Source: Flavobacteriales bacterium UBA1937
Lineage (GTDB): Bacteria; Bacteroidota; Bacteroidia; Flavobacteriales; Weeksellaceae
Assembly: GCA_002337005.1 (NCBI GenBank)
Contig: DDFD01000075.1
Coordinates: 1-58,002 of the forward strand
DNA: 58,002 bases
Direction of reading: 5' to 3'
Shown: piece by piece, positions 31,397 through 41,188 of the stretch
How positions within the stretch are numbered: the first letter of the stretch is position 1
How the letters are laid out: the number at the start of each line of letters is the position of its first letter
Program-made: the position numbers and the translations under genes
The notes under the pieces: generated by a model
What the model saw: only the letters and a program-made list of their open reading frames with translations
Databases searched by the model: none
Told to the model about the DNA's origin: nothing

Positions 31397-34051
31397 TTAA
31401 TCCACCAAATTCGGGCTCAACCATTTTCTCGCCAAGTCCAAATCTATATTTTTACGTTTTGCATAATCATTCAACTGGTCTTCCGAAATTTTTCCTACCC
31501 CGAAATATTTCGCTTTTGGATTCGCAAAATAATATCCCGAAACGGAAGCTGTTGGAAACATTGCCAAACTTTCTGTGAGTTCTAAACCTATACTTTCCTT
31601 CACATTTAATAAGTCCCAAATCGTGAGTTTATCCAAATGATCCGGACAAGCTGGATAACCAGGAGCAGGACGAATGCCTACATATTTTTCGGAAATTAAA
31701 TCTTCATTTTCAAGATTCTCGTCGTTAGAATATGCCCAAATTTCCGTTCTTACTTTTTTGTGCAAAAATTCTGCAAAAGCTTCCGCCAATCTATCGGCAA
31801 TTGCTTTTACCATAATCGCGTTGTAATCATCGTGTTCTGCTTCATATTTTTGAGCCAATTCATCTGTTCCAAAACCTGTAGTTACCGCAAATGCACCAAT
31901 ATAGTCTTGTTTGCCAGAATCTTTTGGAGCAATAAAATCACTTAAAGCTAAATATTCCTTTCCTTCAGATTTTTTATGTTGCTGACGAAGCGTTCTGAAA
32001 ACAAAAGTTTCCTCTTCTTTTTTCAGTTCTATATCATCTTGTTCATTAGAATTGGCAGGGAAAATCCCGAAAATAGCTTTTGCCGTCAAAAGTTTTTCAG
32101 AAACAATTTTCTTGAGCATTTTTTGAGCATCAGCAAAAAGTTCGGTAGCTTGTTCGCCAACCACTTCATCTTTCAGAATTTGTGGATATTTGCCAAACAA
32201 ATCCCAACTTCTAAAAAATGGACTCCAATCAATATAAGGAATTAATTCTTCTAAATTCTGATTTTCAATGATTTGAATGCCAGTTTGTTTTGGTAAAACA
32301 ATTGTTTCGTTTTCCCAATCAATTTTAAATTTTTGATTTCTGGCTTCTTCAATCGAAATATATTCTTTATCTACTTGTCTGTTCAGGAATTTTTCACGGA
32401 AATCGGCATAATCGGTTTTCAAATCCGAAACATATTCTGCATTTCTATTGCTTAACAAAGAACTCACTACGCCAACTGCTCTGGAAGCATCGTTTACGTG
32501 AATCACCGCATTTTTATATTTCGGGTCAATTTTTACTGCAGTATGTGCTTTAGAAGTGGTAGCACCTCCAATCATCAACGGGAAATCTAAATTTCTGCGT
32601 TCTAATTCATTGGCAATGTGTACCATTTCGTCTAAACTTGGGGTAATCAATCCGCTCAAACCGATCACATCTACCTTTTCATCAATTGCAGTTTGAATAA
32701 TTTTTTCGGCAGGAACCATCACTCCTAAATCTACAATTTCGTAATTGTTACAGCCCAAAACCACACTCACAATATTTTTTCCAATATCGTGAACATCGCC
32801 TTTTACGGTCGCCATTAATACTTTTCCGTTCGCTTTTTGTACAGAATCTTTTTCAGCTTCTATAAATGGTTGAAGATAAGCCACCGCTTTTTTCATCACT
32901 CTCGCAGATTTCACTACCTGTGGTAAAAACATTTTTCCGCTTCCGAATAAATCACCAACTACACCCATTCCTGTCATTAAATTTCCTTCGATTACATCTA
33001 AAGGTTTTGCGGAAGTTTTTCTGGCTTCTTCTACATCTTCTTCAATAAATCTATCAATTCCTTTTACCAAAGAATGCGTAATTCTATCTTGCAACGGCAG
33101 ATTTCGCCATTCCAGATTTTCTACAATTTCTTTTTTTACGGATTTATGTTTTTCAGAATAATCGAGTAATCTTTCGGTAGCATCATCTCTTCTGTCAAGC
33201 ATCACATCTTCTACCAATTCTAATAAATCTTTAGGGATTTCATCATAAACTTCTAGCATTGTAGGATTTACGATTCCCATATTCATTCCATTTTTAATGG
33301 CGTGATACAGAAAAACCGAGTGCATTGCTTCTCTCACCGAATCATTTCCTCTAAAAGAAAAAGAAACGTTGGAAACACCACCCGAAACCGAAACGTAAGG
33401 TAAGTTTTCACGAACCCATTTTGTAGCATTGATGAAGTCTAACGCATTTTTGCGATGCTCTTCCATCCCTGTTGCAACAGGGAAAATATTCAAATCGAAA
33501 ATAATATCTTCGGCAGGAAATTTCACCACTTCTGTCAAAATTTGGTAACTTCTTTTACAAATTTCGATTCTGCGTTCGTAATTATCAGCCTGACCAATTT
33601 CGTCGAAAGCCATTACAATTACAGCAGCTCCATATCTTTTTATCGTTTTTGCTTGTCTGATAAATTCTTCTTCACCACCTTTTAAACTGATAGAATTGAC
33701 CACACATTTTCCTTGAACTACTTGTAAACCAGCTTCTAAAATTTCCCATTTTGAAGAATCTATCATAATCGGAATTCTGGCAATATCGGGTTCTGAAGCG
33801 ATTAAATTAAGGAATTTAACCATACAGTATTTTCCATCGAGCAATCCGTCATCAAAATTCACGTCCAAAATTTGAGCGCCACCTTCTACTTGATTCCTTG
33901 CAATATCCAACGCTTCGGAAAATTTTTCTTCCTTAATCAATCGAAGGAATTTCTTAGAACCCGCCACATTGGTTCGCTCTCCAACATTGATGAAATTGGA
34001 TTCTGGGGTTATAATTAAAGGTTCTAGACCTGAGAGTTTTAGGTATTTCAT
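31397..34051 (-). CDS. metH: Methionine synthase, B12-dependent core (folate, cobalamin and activation domains)
   Basis: 884 residues. In order: a pterin-binding TIM barrel (~15-290; FINVGERTNVAGSKKF, ARIPIMIDSSKWEI, KCVVNSISLKGG), the cobalamin cap helices (~310-400), the B12-binding Rossmann domain (~405-540; GDVHDIGKNIV supplies the lower ligand His, and GLSGLITPSLDEM), and the SAM-dependent activation domain (~560-880; RPAPGYPACPDHLDK). The N-terminal homocysteine domain of ordinary MetH is missing here and encoded separately by the gene just upstream, so the enzyme is split. Both are under the SAM riboswitch. Confidence 0.95.
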   Translation of the reverse strand: MKYLKLSGLEPLIITPESNFINVGERTNVAGSKKFLRLIKEEKFSEALDIARNQVEGGAQILDVNFDDGLLDGKYCMVKFLNLIASEPDIARIPIMIDSSKWEILEAGLQVVQGKCVVNSISLKGGEEEFIRQAKTIKRYGAAVIVMAFDEIGQADNYERRIEICKRSYQILTEVVKFPAEDIIFDLNIFPVATGMEEHRKNALDFINATKWVRENLPYVSVSGGVSNVSFSFRGNDSVREAMHSVFLYHAIKNGMNMGIVNPTMLEVYDEIPKDLLELVEDVMLDRRDDATERLLDYSEKHKSVKKEIVENLEWRNLPLQDRITHSLVKGIDRFIEEDVEEARKTSAKPLDVIEGNLMTGMGVVGDLFGSGKMFLPQVVKSARVMKKAVAYLQPFIEAEKDSVQKANGKVLMATVKGDVHDIGKNIVSVVLGCNNYEIVDLGVMVPAEKIIQTAIDEKVDVIGLSGLITPSLDEMVHIANELERRNLDFPLMIGGATTSKAHTAVKIDPKYKNAVIHVNDASRAVGVVSSLLSNRNAEYVSDLKTDYADFREKFLNRQVDKEYISIEEARNQKFKIDWENETIVLPKQTGIQIIENQNLEELIPYIDWSPFFRSWDLFGKYPQILKDEVVGEQATELFADAQKMLKKIVSEKLLTAKAIFGIFPANSNEQDDIELKKEEETFVFRTLRQQHKKSEGKEYLALSDFIAPKDSGKQDYIGAFAVTTGFGTDELAQKYEAEHDDYNAIMVKAIADRLAEAFAEFLHKKVRTEIWAYSNDENLENEDLISEKYVGIRPAPGYPACPDHLDKLTIWDLLNVKESIGLELTESLAMFPTASVSGYYFANPKAKYFGVGKISEDQLNDYAKRKNIDLDLARKWLSPNLVD

Positions 34052-34059
34052 ATTTTTAA

Positions 34060-34134
34060 TGAGGTAATTTGAGAATGAGGTAATTTGGAAATGTTTTTAG
34101 TGAATTATCACATTATCTCATTTTCAAATTACCA
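34060..34134. repeat. Tandem and inverted repeat between the two metH pieces
   Basis: AATGAGGTAATTTG occurs twice in tandem (from 34059 and 34075). GGTAATTTGAGAATGA (34064-34079) is the inverse of TCATTTTCAAATTACC (34119-34134) with one mismatch; the latter overlaps the upstream gene's stop codon. The hairpin could adjust relative expression of the two subunits by stalling or stabilising mRNA. Confidence 0.55.
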
Positions 34135-35137
34135 AATTTATTTTTCTCGGTTCATACTCCTTCACCAATTCTGCAATCGCTTTTATGTGGTCTGGTGTAG
34201 TGCCACAACAGCCACCAATAATGTTAATTAGTCCTTTTTCTGCATATTCTCTGATTTGTTCTGCCATTACTTCTGGAGTTTCATCATAATGTCCGAAAGC
34301 ATTTGGTAAACCTGCATTAGGATAAGCAGAGACAAAGAATTCTGATTGATTAGAAATCGTTTCTAAATACGGTGTTAATTGTTTTGCACCAAGCGCACAA
34401 TTAAAACCAACGCTCAATAAATTAAGATGTGAAACAGAGACCAAAAATGCTTCTGCAGTTTGTCCGCTCAAAGTTCTTCCTGAAGCATCTGTAATGGTTC
34501 CGGAAACCATAATTGGAATTTTTATGTTTCTATCTTCCTGAATTTCATCAATGGCAAAAAGTGCTGCTTTTGCATTCAAAGTATCAAAAATAGTTTCTAC
34601 CAAAAGTAAGTCTGCGCCACCATCAATCAAAGCTTCACACTGTTGTTTATAAGCAATTCTTAATTCATCAAAAGTAATGGCTCTATAACCAGGGTCATTA
34701 ACATCTGGCGAAAGAGAAGCTGTTTTATTGGTTGGGCCAATAGAACCTGCTACAAATCTTGGTTTTTCAGGATTTAGAGCGGTAAATTCATCACAAACTT
34801 TTCTGGCGATTTTAGCAGATTCATAGTTAAGGTCATAGACTAATTCTTCCATATGATAATCTGCCATGGCAATAGTGGTGGCAGAAAATGTATTGGTTTC
34901 TATGATGTCTGCACCAGCTTCCAGATATTTTTTATGAACTTCTGCTATAGCGTGCGGTTGTGTAAGAGAAAGCAAATCATTATTCCCTTTTACAGGTGAT
35001 TGCCAATTTTTGAATCTTTCGCCACGGTAATCTTCTTCTTCAAATTTGTAACGCTGAAGCATAGTTCCCATAGCGCCATCTAACACAAGAATTCTTTTAT
35101 TAAGAGCTTCATAAAGCTGTTGAGTTCTAGAGTTCAT
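34124..35137 (-). CDS. metH: Methionine synthase, homocysteine S-methyltransferase subunit
   Basis: 337 residues, equal to the first domain of MetH. Motifs include RILVLDGAMGTMLQRY at the start, GADIIETNTFSATTIAM, the zinc ligand Cys in VGFNCALGA and the paired ligands in NIIGGCCGTTPDHIKA. It binds zinc-activated homocysteine and must dock on the separate cobalamin core (31397-34051). The gene begins about 70 bases after the riboswitch aptamer, so it is the direct target of SAM control. Betaine-homocysteine methyltransferase is the alternative reading, disfavoured by the neighbour. Confidence 0.93.
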   Translation of the reverse strand: MNSRTQQLYEALNKRILVLDGAMGTMLQRYKFEEEDYRGERFKNWQSPVKGNNDLLSLTQPHAIAEVHKKYLEAGADIIETNTFSATTIAMADYHMEELVYDLNYESAKIARKVCDEFTALNPEKPRFVAGSIGPTNKTASLSPDVNDPGYRAITFDELRIAYKQQCEALIDGGADLLLVETIFDTLNAKAALFAIDEIQEDRNIKIPIMVSGTITDASGRTLSGQTAEAFLVSVSHLNLLSVGFNCALGAKQLTPYLETISNQSEFFVSAYPNAGLPNAFGHYDETPEVMAEQIREYAEKGLINIIGGCCGTTPDHIKAIAELVKEYEPRKINLVI

Positions 35138-35206
35138 TTTTTTATATTTTTTTTGAAATGTTAAGAAGAAATTCTGAGTAGGAATTTCAAATTTTAGAAT
35201 AACAGA

Positions 35207-35308
35207 GTTATCTATCCAAAATTAGGTAGAATGCAGCACCTTTCTTATTCTAAAACAAGAGGTTGCTAAAGTTTCACAGGGTCTATTCCCTCCACTTTTC
35301 TTGATAAC
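35207..35308 (-). promoter_or_regulatory. SAM-I (S-box) riboswitch of the methionine operon
   Basis: Reading leftward from 35308: GTTATCAAGAAAAGTGGAGG, then the P2 region GGGAATAGACCC, GAAACTTTAGCAACC, the P3 part, AAGGTGCTGCATTCTACC and the closing strand GATAGATAAC. These are the conserved S-box elements in the right order, with P1 formed by GTTATC/GATAAC. SAM binding would turn off metH and metF. Downstream, GTTATT could pair with the P1 strand GATAAC, and TTATTCTAAAA (minus; 35192-35202) is an exact complement of part of P3 (35245-35255). Confidence 0.9.
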
Positions 35309-35422
35309 ATTTCGAGGTTTTTATAAGAACAATTTTCTGCAAAACTATTGCATTTTTTCCACATTTGAAAATCAGTTTTTTAAATTTAATAAAGACGAAA
35401 CACTCATTTTTTTATTTTTTTC

Positions 35423-35430
35423 TACCTTCG
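35423..35430 (+). promoter_or_regulatory. -7-like box of the GH63 gene
   Basis: TACCTTCG is one base off TAnnTTTG and ends 8 bases before the ATG at 35439. Transcription would start a few bases before or at the ATG. It supports this start over an earlier in-frame ATG at 35301. Confidence 0.4.
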
Positions 35431-35438
35431 TACTTACA

Positions 35439-38069
35439 ATGAATGAAAAAATGCAGATTATGGAAGCAGAAAAATTAAGATTAAAAGACATAAATTATAG
35501 AACTTGGGGGCCTTACGTTAGCAATAGACAATGGGGAAATGTAAGAGAAGATTATAGCTTTGATGGTAATACTTGGGAAGCTACAGGTCATGATGATGCC
35601 GAATCTAGAACTTATAGATGGGCAGAAGAAGGCATAGCCGGAATTTCCGATGAAGATCAATTATTATGTTTTGCTTTTTCTTTTTGGAACAAAAAAGATA
35701 AAATGGTAAAAGAAAGATTTTTCGGATTAAGCAATTACCAAGGAAATCACGGCGAAGACATTAAAGAAATTTTTTATTATTTAGATAACACGCCTACTCA
35801 TAGTTATATGAAAATGGTGTACAAATATCCTCAGAATCCTTTTCCTTATGATGAATTGATTAATACCAATGCGCAGAGAAGTAATAAAGAGCAAGAATAT
35901 GAGCTTATAGATACTGGAATTTTTGACAATAACGAATATTTTGATATTTTTATAGAATATGCCAAAATTCATCATGATGATATTTTGATGCGTGTTTCTG
36001 TTACCAATAGAAATTCGGTAAAAGCACCTTTGGTTATTCTGCCTACACTTTGGTTTAGAAATAATTGGAGTTGGGGCTATAACCAATATAAACCTGATCT
36101 TACTACCAATCATAGAGGTCAAATAGATATTTTTCATAATCGATTAGATGTAAAAAAACTCTATTCTAGAGACAAAGATGTTAAAATTCTTTTTTGTGAA
36201 AACGAGACAAATACCGAAAGACTTTTTGGTAAAAAATCTGCCAATAAATATTTTAAAGATGGTATTAATAACCATATTATTCATAAAAAAAATACGGTAA
36301 ACCCAAAGAAATTTGGAACCAAAGCCGCTTTTATGATAGATACAGAAATAGAATCTGGTGAAACCAAAACTTTTGATTTCAGATTGTCTCCTCATAAAAT
36401 GGAAAATGCTTTTTTTGATTTTGATGAAATTTTTGAAATTAGAAAAAAGGAAGCAGACGAATTTTATGCTGAAATTCAAAAAGATATTACCGAAGAAGAC
36501 GAAAAAAATGTACAACGACAAGCTTTTGCTGGCTTGCTTTGGAATAAACAATTTTACCATTATAATGTTGCCAAATGGTTAAAAGGTGATCCTAAATTCC
36601 CTGTGCAAAGAAATTTTGGGCATTTTGTGAGAAATACAGAATGGAGACATATGCACAATAAAGATATTATTTCTATGCCAGATAAATGGGAATATCCTTG
36701 GTTTGCAACTTGGGATTTGGCGTTTCATTGTGTAAGTTTCAGTATTCTAGACCCAGATTTTGCGAAAAGCCAATTGCAGTTATTAACCAAAGAATGGTAC
36801 ATGCATCCAAACGGTCAACTTCCGGCGTATGAATGGGATTTTTCTGATGTTAATCCGCCTGTTCACGCTTGGAGTACCTTCCGAGTTTTTAAAATTGATG
36901 AAAAAATAAAAGGAAAACCAGATTTAGCATTTTTGGAAAGTGTGTTCCAAAAATTATTACTAAATTTTACGTGGTGGGTTAATAGAAAAGATAAAAATGG
37001 TAAAAACGTTTTTGGTGGAGGTTTCCTTGGGCTAGATAATATTGGTGCCTTTGATCGAAATACCCAATTTCAAAACGGAGAATATTTGGAACAAGCAGAT
37101 GGAACTTCTTGGATGGCGATGTTTGCACTTAATATGATGAGAATTGCCATGGAGCTGGCTCTTTACAATCCTGTTTATGAAGATATGGCGATTAAGTTTT
37201 TTGAGCATTACCTCTACATAGCAGAAGCGATGGAAAGTTTGGGAGAAGATAAAAAAGGACTTTGGGATGAAGAAGATGGCTTCTTTTATGATGTACTTCA
37301 ATTAAATGACGGCACTGGTATTTCTCTAAAATTGAGAAGTATTGTAGGTCTTATCCCAATGTTTGCAGTAGAAGTAGTAGAACACGAAATGCTAGAAAAA
37401 ATGCCAAAATTCAAAGCCAGAATGGATTGGATTCTTAAAAATAAAAAAGAACTCGCTAATCTAGTTTCTCATTGGGAAGTAGAAGGTAAAGGTAGAAAAC
37501 ACCTAATGAGTATTCTTAGAAAGAACAGATTAACCAAAATTCTCAATAGAATGTTAGACGAAAAAGAATTTCTAAGTGAATTCGGAATTCGTTCTATGTC
37601 TAAAACGTATGAAGAAAAACCGTTTCAGCTAGAGATTAACGGAATCAATCACGTGGTGCATTATACACCTGCCGAAAGCGATAGTAGAATGTTTGGTGGC
37701 AATAGCAATTGGCGAGGCCCAATTTGGTTTCCGATCAATTTCTTAATTGTGGAAAGTTTACAACGTTTCCATTTTTATTATGATAACAGCCTAAAAGTAG
37801 AATTGCCAACAGGAAGTGGTAATTTTAAAAATCTAGATGAAATTTCTCAAAATCTAAGCAGAAGATTATCAAATATTTTCCTTAAAAATGATGAAGGAAA
37901 ACGTGCTTTTAACGGAAATGTAGATAAATTTAATGAAGACGAATATTTTAAGAACTACATTATGTTCTACGAGTATTTCCACGGAGATAACGGTCGTGGA
38001 GTAGGAGCTTCTCACCAAACAGGTTGGACCTCTACCGTCGCAAAACTCATTAATCCTAGAATGAAATAA
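35439..38069 (+). CDS. GH63/MGH1-like alpha-glycosidase
   Basis: 876 residues, taken from ATG 35439 (MNEKMQIMEAEKLRLKDINY); the longer frame would extend into the divergent riboswitch leader. No signal peptide is present, so it is cytosolic. The N-terminal ~1-330 is a beta-rich domain (WGPYVSNRQWGNVREDYS). The (alpha/alpha)6 barrel follows, with WEYPWFATWDLAFHCVSFSI, GQLPAYEWDFSDVNPPVHAW and RMFGGNSNWRGPIWFPINF. The Trp/Asp/Glu-rich motifs are those of mannosyl-oligosaccharide glucosidase-like (GH63) enzymes, known in bacteria to hydrolyse alpha-glucosides. The physiological substrate is unknown. Confidence 0.85.
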   Translation: MNEKMQIMEAEKLRLKDINYRTWGPYVSNRQWGNVREDYSFDGNTWEATGHDDAESRTYRWAEEGIAGISDEDQLLCFAFSFWNKKDKMVKERFFGLSNYQGNHGEDIKEIFYYLDNTPTHSYMKMVYKYPQNPFPYDELINTNAQRSNKEQEYELIDTGIFDNNEYFDIFIEYAKIHHDDILMRVSVTNRNSVKAPLVILPTLWFRNNWSWGYNQYKPDLTTNHRGQIDIFHNRLDVKKLYSRDKDVKILFCENETNTERLFGKKSANKYFKDGINNHIIHKKNTVNPKKFGTKAAFMIDTEIESGETKTFDFRLSPHKMENAFFDFDEIFEIRKKEADEFYAEIQKDITEEDEKNVQRQAFAGLLWNKQFYHYNVAKWLKGDPKFPVQRNFGHFVRNTEWRHMHNKDIISMPDKWEYPWFATWDLAFHCVSFSILDPDFAKSQLQLLTKEWYMHPNGQLPAYEWDFSDVNPPVHAWSTFRVFKIDEKIKGKPDLAFLESVFQKLLLNFTWWVNRKDKNGKNVFGGGFLGLDNIGAFDRNTQFQNGEYLEQADGTSWMAMFALNMMRIAMELALYNPVYEDMAIKFFEHYLYIAEAMESLGEDKKGLWDEEDGFFYDVLQLNDGTGISLKLRSIVGLIPMFAVEVVEHEMLEKMPKFKARMDWILKNKKELANLVSHWEVEGKGRKHLMSILRKNRLTKILNRMLDEKEFLSEFGIRSMSKTYEEKPFQLEINGINHVVHYTPAESDSRMFGGNSNWRGPIWFPINFLIVESLQRFHFYYDNSLKVELPTGSGNFKNLDEISQNLSRRLSNIFLKNDEGKRAFNGNVDKFNEDEYFKNYIMFYEYFHGDNGRGVGASHQTGWTSTVAKLINPRMK

Positions 38070-38079
38070 GCTTTTGATA

Positions 38080-38889
38080 ATGAATGACTTTTTCAAAACA
38101 TTTAAACCGATAGATATAAACCTTTCTAAGTTTATTGATTATTATTATATTGACTTCAAGCCAAATAATAAATACACTGAATATGATTGTTTTCCTCATT
38201 ATAACAATACTATTTCAATATACAAAAACCATATTAGACTTAATGATGGTTCTATGAAATTTGAAGAAAACGCGAGTCCGTTTCAAATATTCACACCTGT
38301 ACATGAAAATGTTTTAAAGGTTAAACAGATAGGTAAGTTAATAAGAATAGTAATAGTTTTTAAACCCTTCGGAATTAATCAATTTTTTAAAAAGCTAGAT
38401 TTTTCTAATTTTAACTATGATTTTTCTTTTTTTTCTAAAAATGAAATTGATCAGCTTTTTGATTTAATTGAAATTAATAGTATAGCTGTAAAATTAGATA
38501 AATTATTTTTATCTAGACTTGAAATTATTGAAAATACTGTAATTACAGATGGGTTAAATTATATTTTTAAAAGGAATAATTTATTCTCTGTAAATGAAAT
38601 GGCAGAGGTATTAGATGTTAGTAGAAGACATTTGAGTAGAATATTTGTAAAAGAGATAGGGGTATCGGTAAAAAAATTTCATGAGATAGTTTTGTTTCGT
38701 CAAACAATGGAGAAAAAACTATTTCAAAATCCTAATATTTCATTTACAGAATTAGCCTATTGTTTTAATCTGAGTGATCAATCTCATTTTAATAAAATAT
38801 ACAAAAAGCTTAGCAAAAGTGCACCTAAAAATTTTTATAAGAAAGGCAAAGTAGTTGGTGAGCAAGATATATTTTGGCACATATATTAG
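38080..38889 (+). CDS. AraC family transcriptional regulator
   Basis: 269 residues from ATG 38080, 10 bases after the GH63 stop. The N-terminal ~1-160 is a divergent sensor domain (DUF6597-like beta-rich part, FPHYNNTISIYKNHIRLND). The C-terminal ~170-265 has two helix-turn-helix units: FSVNEMAEVLDVSRRHLSRI and ISFTELAYCFNLSDQSHFNK, followed by KKLSKSAPKNFYKK, the AraC signature end. The close spacing suggests co-transcription with the glycosidase gene, but the protein may act elsewhere. Confidence 0.85.
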   Translation: MNDFFKTFKPIDINLSKFIDYYYIDFKPNNKYTEYDCFPHYNNTISIYKNHIRLNDGSMKFEENASPFQIFTPVHENVLKVKQIGKLIRIVIVFKPFGINQFFKKLDFSNFNYDFSFFSKNEIDQLFDLIEINSIAVKLDKLFLSRLEIIENTVITDGLNYIFKRNNLFSVNEMAEVLDVSRRHLSRIFVKEIGVSVKKFHEIVLFRQTMEKKLFQNPNISFTELAYCFNLSDQSHFNKIYKKLSKSAPKNFYKKGKVVGEQDIFWHIY

Positions 38890-38952
38890 ATTTTATGTCT
38901 CAAATATACAATTATGATTAAAGTTATATGCTTTTCTTTGTCAAAAAAAAAT

Positions 38953-39666
38953 ATGAAAAAAATTGTATCTTTAATGTTTTTATTGACGAATTTATTGTTT
39001 AAAAGTCAGGAAACAGACATTAACTGGAATTCTAAAATGGAAAGGAGACACCTGGAAAAAATAGAAGATTCACTTGCTTGGGATTATGAAAATTTTAAAA
39101 GAGATTTAGGTGATAAATCTAAGTTTGCTCCTTTTGATTACGGAGTTTTTCCAGCTCCTAAATATGAACTTTTAGGATACAAAAGTTTTACAGGAGTAGG
39201 TTGTGGAACAGATGTTATTGAAATTGACAAAGAAAGAAAATATGTGTATTCTTTTCTGTTAAACAGTAAAAATAGAATTAATCAAAAGTATTTAAAAGAG
39301 AATACGAACGAAGTGTTTTTTCTTATCATTACTGTTTCGGATATTTCAAAAGAAGTAGATAATAGTAACGTACAGATTACATCTAGAAATAATCCACATA
39401 TTTTAGGACAGGGAACAATAGAAAATAAAAATTCTAAAATTAGTTTTTCAGCTTTTATTACAGCTGATAGAGATCAATTTGCAATAGTAAATCTACGCTT
39501 ATTTAATTTGAGTTATGGTAATATTATTTTGATTGCTCCACAAAAAGATGGTTCTTTGAGATCTAAGCAAATAAAATCGAAAAAGTTAATTCAAGTACAA
39601 GAAGTAGATGCTCTGGTGAAAAAAATAACTAATGAAAACTATAGTAAAAAATTCTTTAATCTGTAA
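38953..39666 (+). CDS. Secreted hypothetical protein
   Basis: 237 residues from ATG 38953 (MKKIVSLMFLLTNLLFKSQE, a signal peptide); an earlier ATG adds 13 residues without a sensible signal. The mature region is charged, with a single GVGCGTDVIEID and several beta-like strands, followed by a C-terminal helix VDALVKKITNENYSKKFF. No domain is recognised. It lies 63 bases after the AraC gene on the same strand. The stretch 39667-39840 after it holds no gene and no clear terminator. Confidence 0.6.
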   Translation: MKKIVSLMFLLTNLLFKSQETDINWNSKMERRHLEKIEDSLAWDYENFKRDLGDKSKFAPFDYGVFPAPKYELLGYKSFTGVGCGTDVIEIDKERKYVYSFLLNSKNRINQKYLKENTNEVFFLIITVSDISKEVDNSNVQITSRNNPHILGQGTIENKNSKISFSAFITADRDQFAIVNLRLFNLSYGNIILIAPQKDGSLRSKQIKSKKLIQVQEVDALVKKITNENYSKKFFNL

Positions 39667-39840
39667 AAAAATAAAATAGTGCTTTTTTAAATTTATTTGA
39701 TTCTAAATAAAAATAGATTATATATTGTGTTTTGAGTCATATTAGGACTATGTTTTTCCAAATAAGCAAAGAACTATACTTAGAATTAGCTGAAATTTAT
39801 ATTCAGATTTTTACGTTAAACAAATTCTTAGTTAAAATAG

Positions 39841-39867
39841 GCGAGAGGTTTATAAAATTCCTCTCGC
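39841..39867 (-). terminator. Terminator overlapping the DUF58 stop codon
   Basis: GCGAGAGG (39841-39848) pairs with CCTCTCGC (39860-39867). On the minus strand the hairpin includes the last codons of the DUF58 gene and its TAA, then runs into TATTTTAAC. Confidence 0.6.
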
Positions 39868-41181
39868 TTTTATTTCTAAATATTTGTTGATAATTTCTAT
39901 ATTCAAATTTTCTGGTGGGGTGTAAATAGAATAAATTCCGTGTTTTCTAAGTTCTTGAATGATCAATTTTTTCTCCATTTCAAATTTTTCAGCAATAATC
40001 TCATCATACACTTCTTGCATATTATCAGGATTTTTGCCGATCAACTGAGCGACTTCAGAGTTTTTAAAGAAAACCACAACCAAAAGGTGATTCTTGGCAA
40101 TTCCTCGCAGATATTTCATCTGACGGTTTACCGCATCTAAGGTTTCAAAATTAGCAAAAAGCAAAATCAAACTTCTTTGATTGATGCTCAACTTCACATC
40201 TTGATACAATCTGCTGAAATCACTTTCGTAGAAATTAGTATCAATATTATAAAGTGCCTCTGCAATTTTTTTGAGTTGTCCGTTTTTATTTTCAGCAGCG
40301 ATTTTATTTTCAGTTTTTTTAGAAAAAGTCATCATTCCTGCTTTGTCAGATTTTTTGAGAATAATATGACTTAGTGCCATTGCAGAATTAATAGAATAGT
40401 CTAGCAAACTCAATCCGTTAAATGGCATTTGCATGGTTCTACCTTTGTCAATAATCATATAAATCCTTTGAGATTTTTCGTCTTGAAATTGATTTACCAT
40501 CAGTTGATTGCGTTTAGAAGAAGCTTTCCAATTAATGGTTCTTACATCATCACCAGGAACGTATTCTTTAATTTGTTCAAATTCCATCGTGTGTCCCAAT
40601 CTTCGGATTTTCTTAATTCCACCCATCATAAATTCATTGTTGAGCGCCATTAATTCGTACTTTCTAAGATGTATAAAAGAAGGGTAACAAGGCAATTGGT
40701 CATCTTTTTGAAAAATAAATTTTCTAGAAACCAAACCAAAAGGTGAACATACAAACACATTTAAACTTCCAAAAGAATATTCGCCGCGTTCTTTCGGTTC
40801 TAGATGATACTGGAAAAAAGTATTTTTCTTAGATTCTATATTTTTCTCAATCAGAAAATCTCTTTTTTGAAATTGAAATGGAATTTCGTCTATAATTTTA
40901 GTTTTAATATTGAAACCATATAAATTTTTAATGTCAATTTTCACGAAATTTTCGTCACCATTTGATAGTTTTTCGGGCAAAATTCTTTGCGCTTTTATAG
41001 GTTCTTTGGTCATGAAAAGCAAAAGCACATCTACGAAAGTCAAAAGCATTAAAATCAACAATAAAATTGAGGCGAAATTCATTAAAATTGGGAAAAAGAA
41101 TGCCAAGATATAAATAACCGCCACAAAAAATGCACCGTAAAAAACTCTATTATTAAGATATAAATGTTTAAAAATTTTCAT
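39850..41181 (-). CDS. DUF58 membrane protein
   Basis: 443 residues. Two membrane segments (~14-55) are followed by a beta domain and the DUF58 core, GDDVRTINWKASSKRNQLMV, with the vWA-like strand IYMIIDKGRTMQM. DUF58 proteins usually accompany MoxR ATPases and form part of membrane or chaperone systems of uncertain role. No MoxR gene is visible here. It starts 7 bases after the DUF2851 gene, so the two are co-transcribed. Confidence 0.88.
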   Translation of the reverse strand: MKIFKHLYLNNRVFYGAFFVAVIYILAFFFPILMNFASILLLILMLLTFVDVLLLFMTKEPIKAQRILPEKLSNGDENFVKIDIKNLYGFNIKTKIIDEIPFQFQKRDFLIEKNIESKKNTFFQYHLEPKERGEYSFGSLNVFVCSPFGLVSRKFIFQKDDQLPCYPSFIHLRKYELMALNNEFMMGGIKKIRRLGHTMEFEQIKEYVPGDDVRTINWKASSKRNQLMVNQFQDEKSQRIYMIIDKGRTMQMPFNGLSLLDYSINSAMALSHIILKKSDKAGMMTFSKKTENKIAAENKNGQLKKIAEALYNIDTNFYESDFSRLYQDVKLSINQRSLILLFANFETLDAVNRQMKYLRGIAKNHLLVVVFFKNSEVAQLIGKNPDNMQEVYDEIIAEKFEMEKKLIIQELRKHGIYSIYTPPENLNIEIINKYLEIKARGIL

Positions 41182-41188
41182 TAAAAGA

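Noticed and set aside
35781..36560. Leftward frames of 118 and 138 codons
   Set aside because: They are antisense to the well-conserved GH63 gene and lack start-region or family features.
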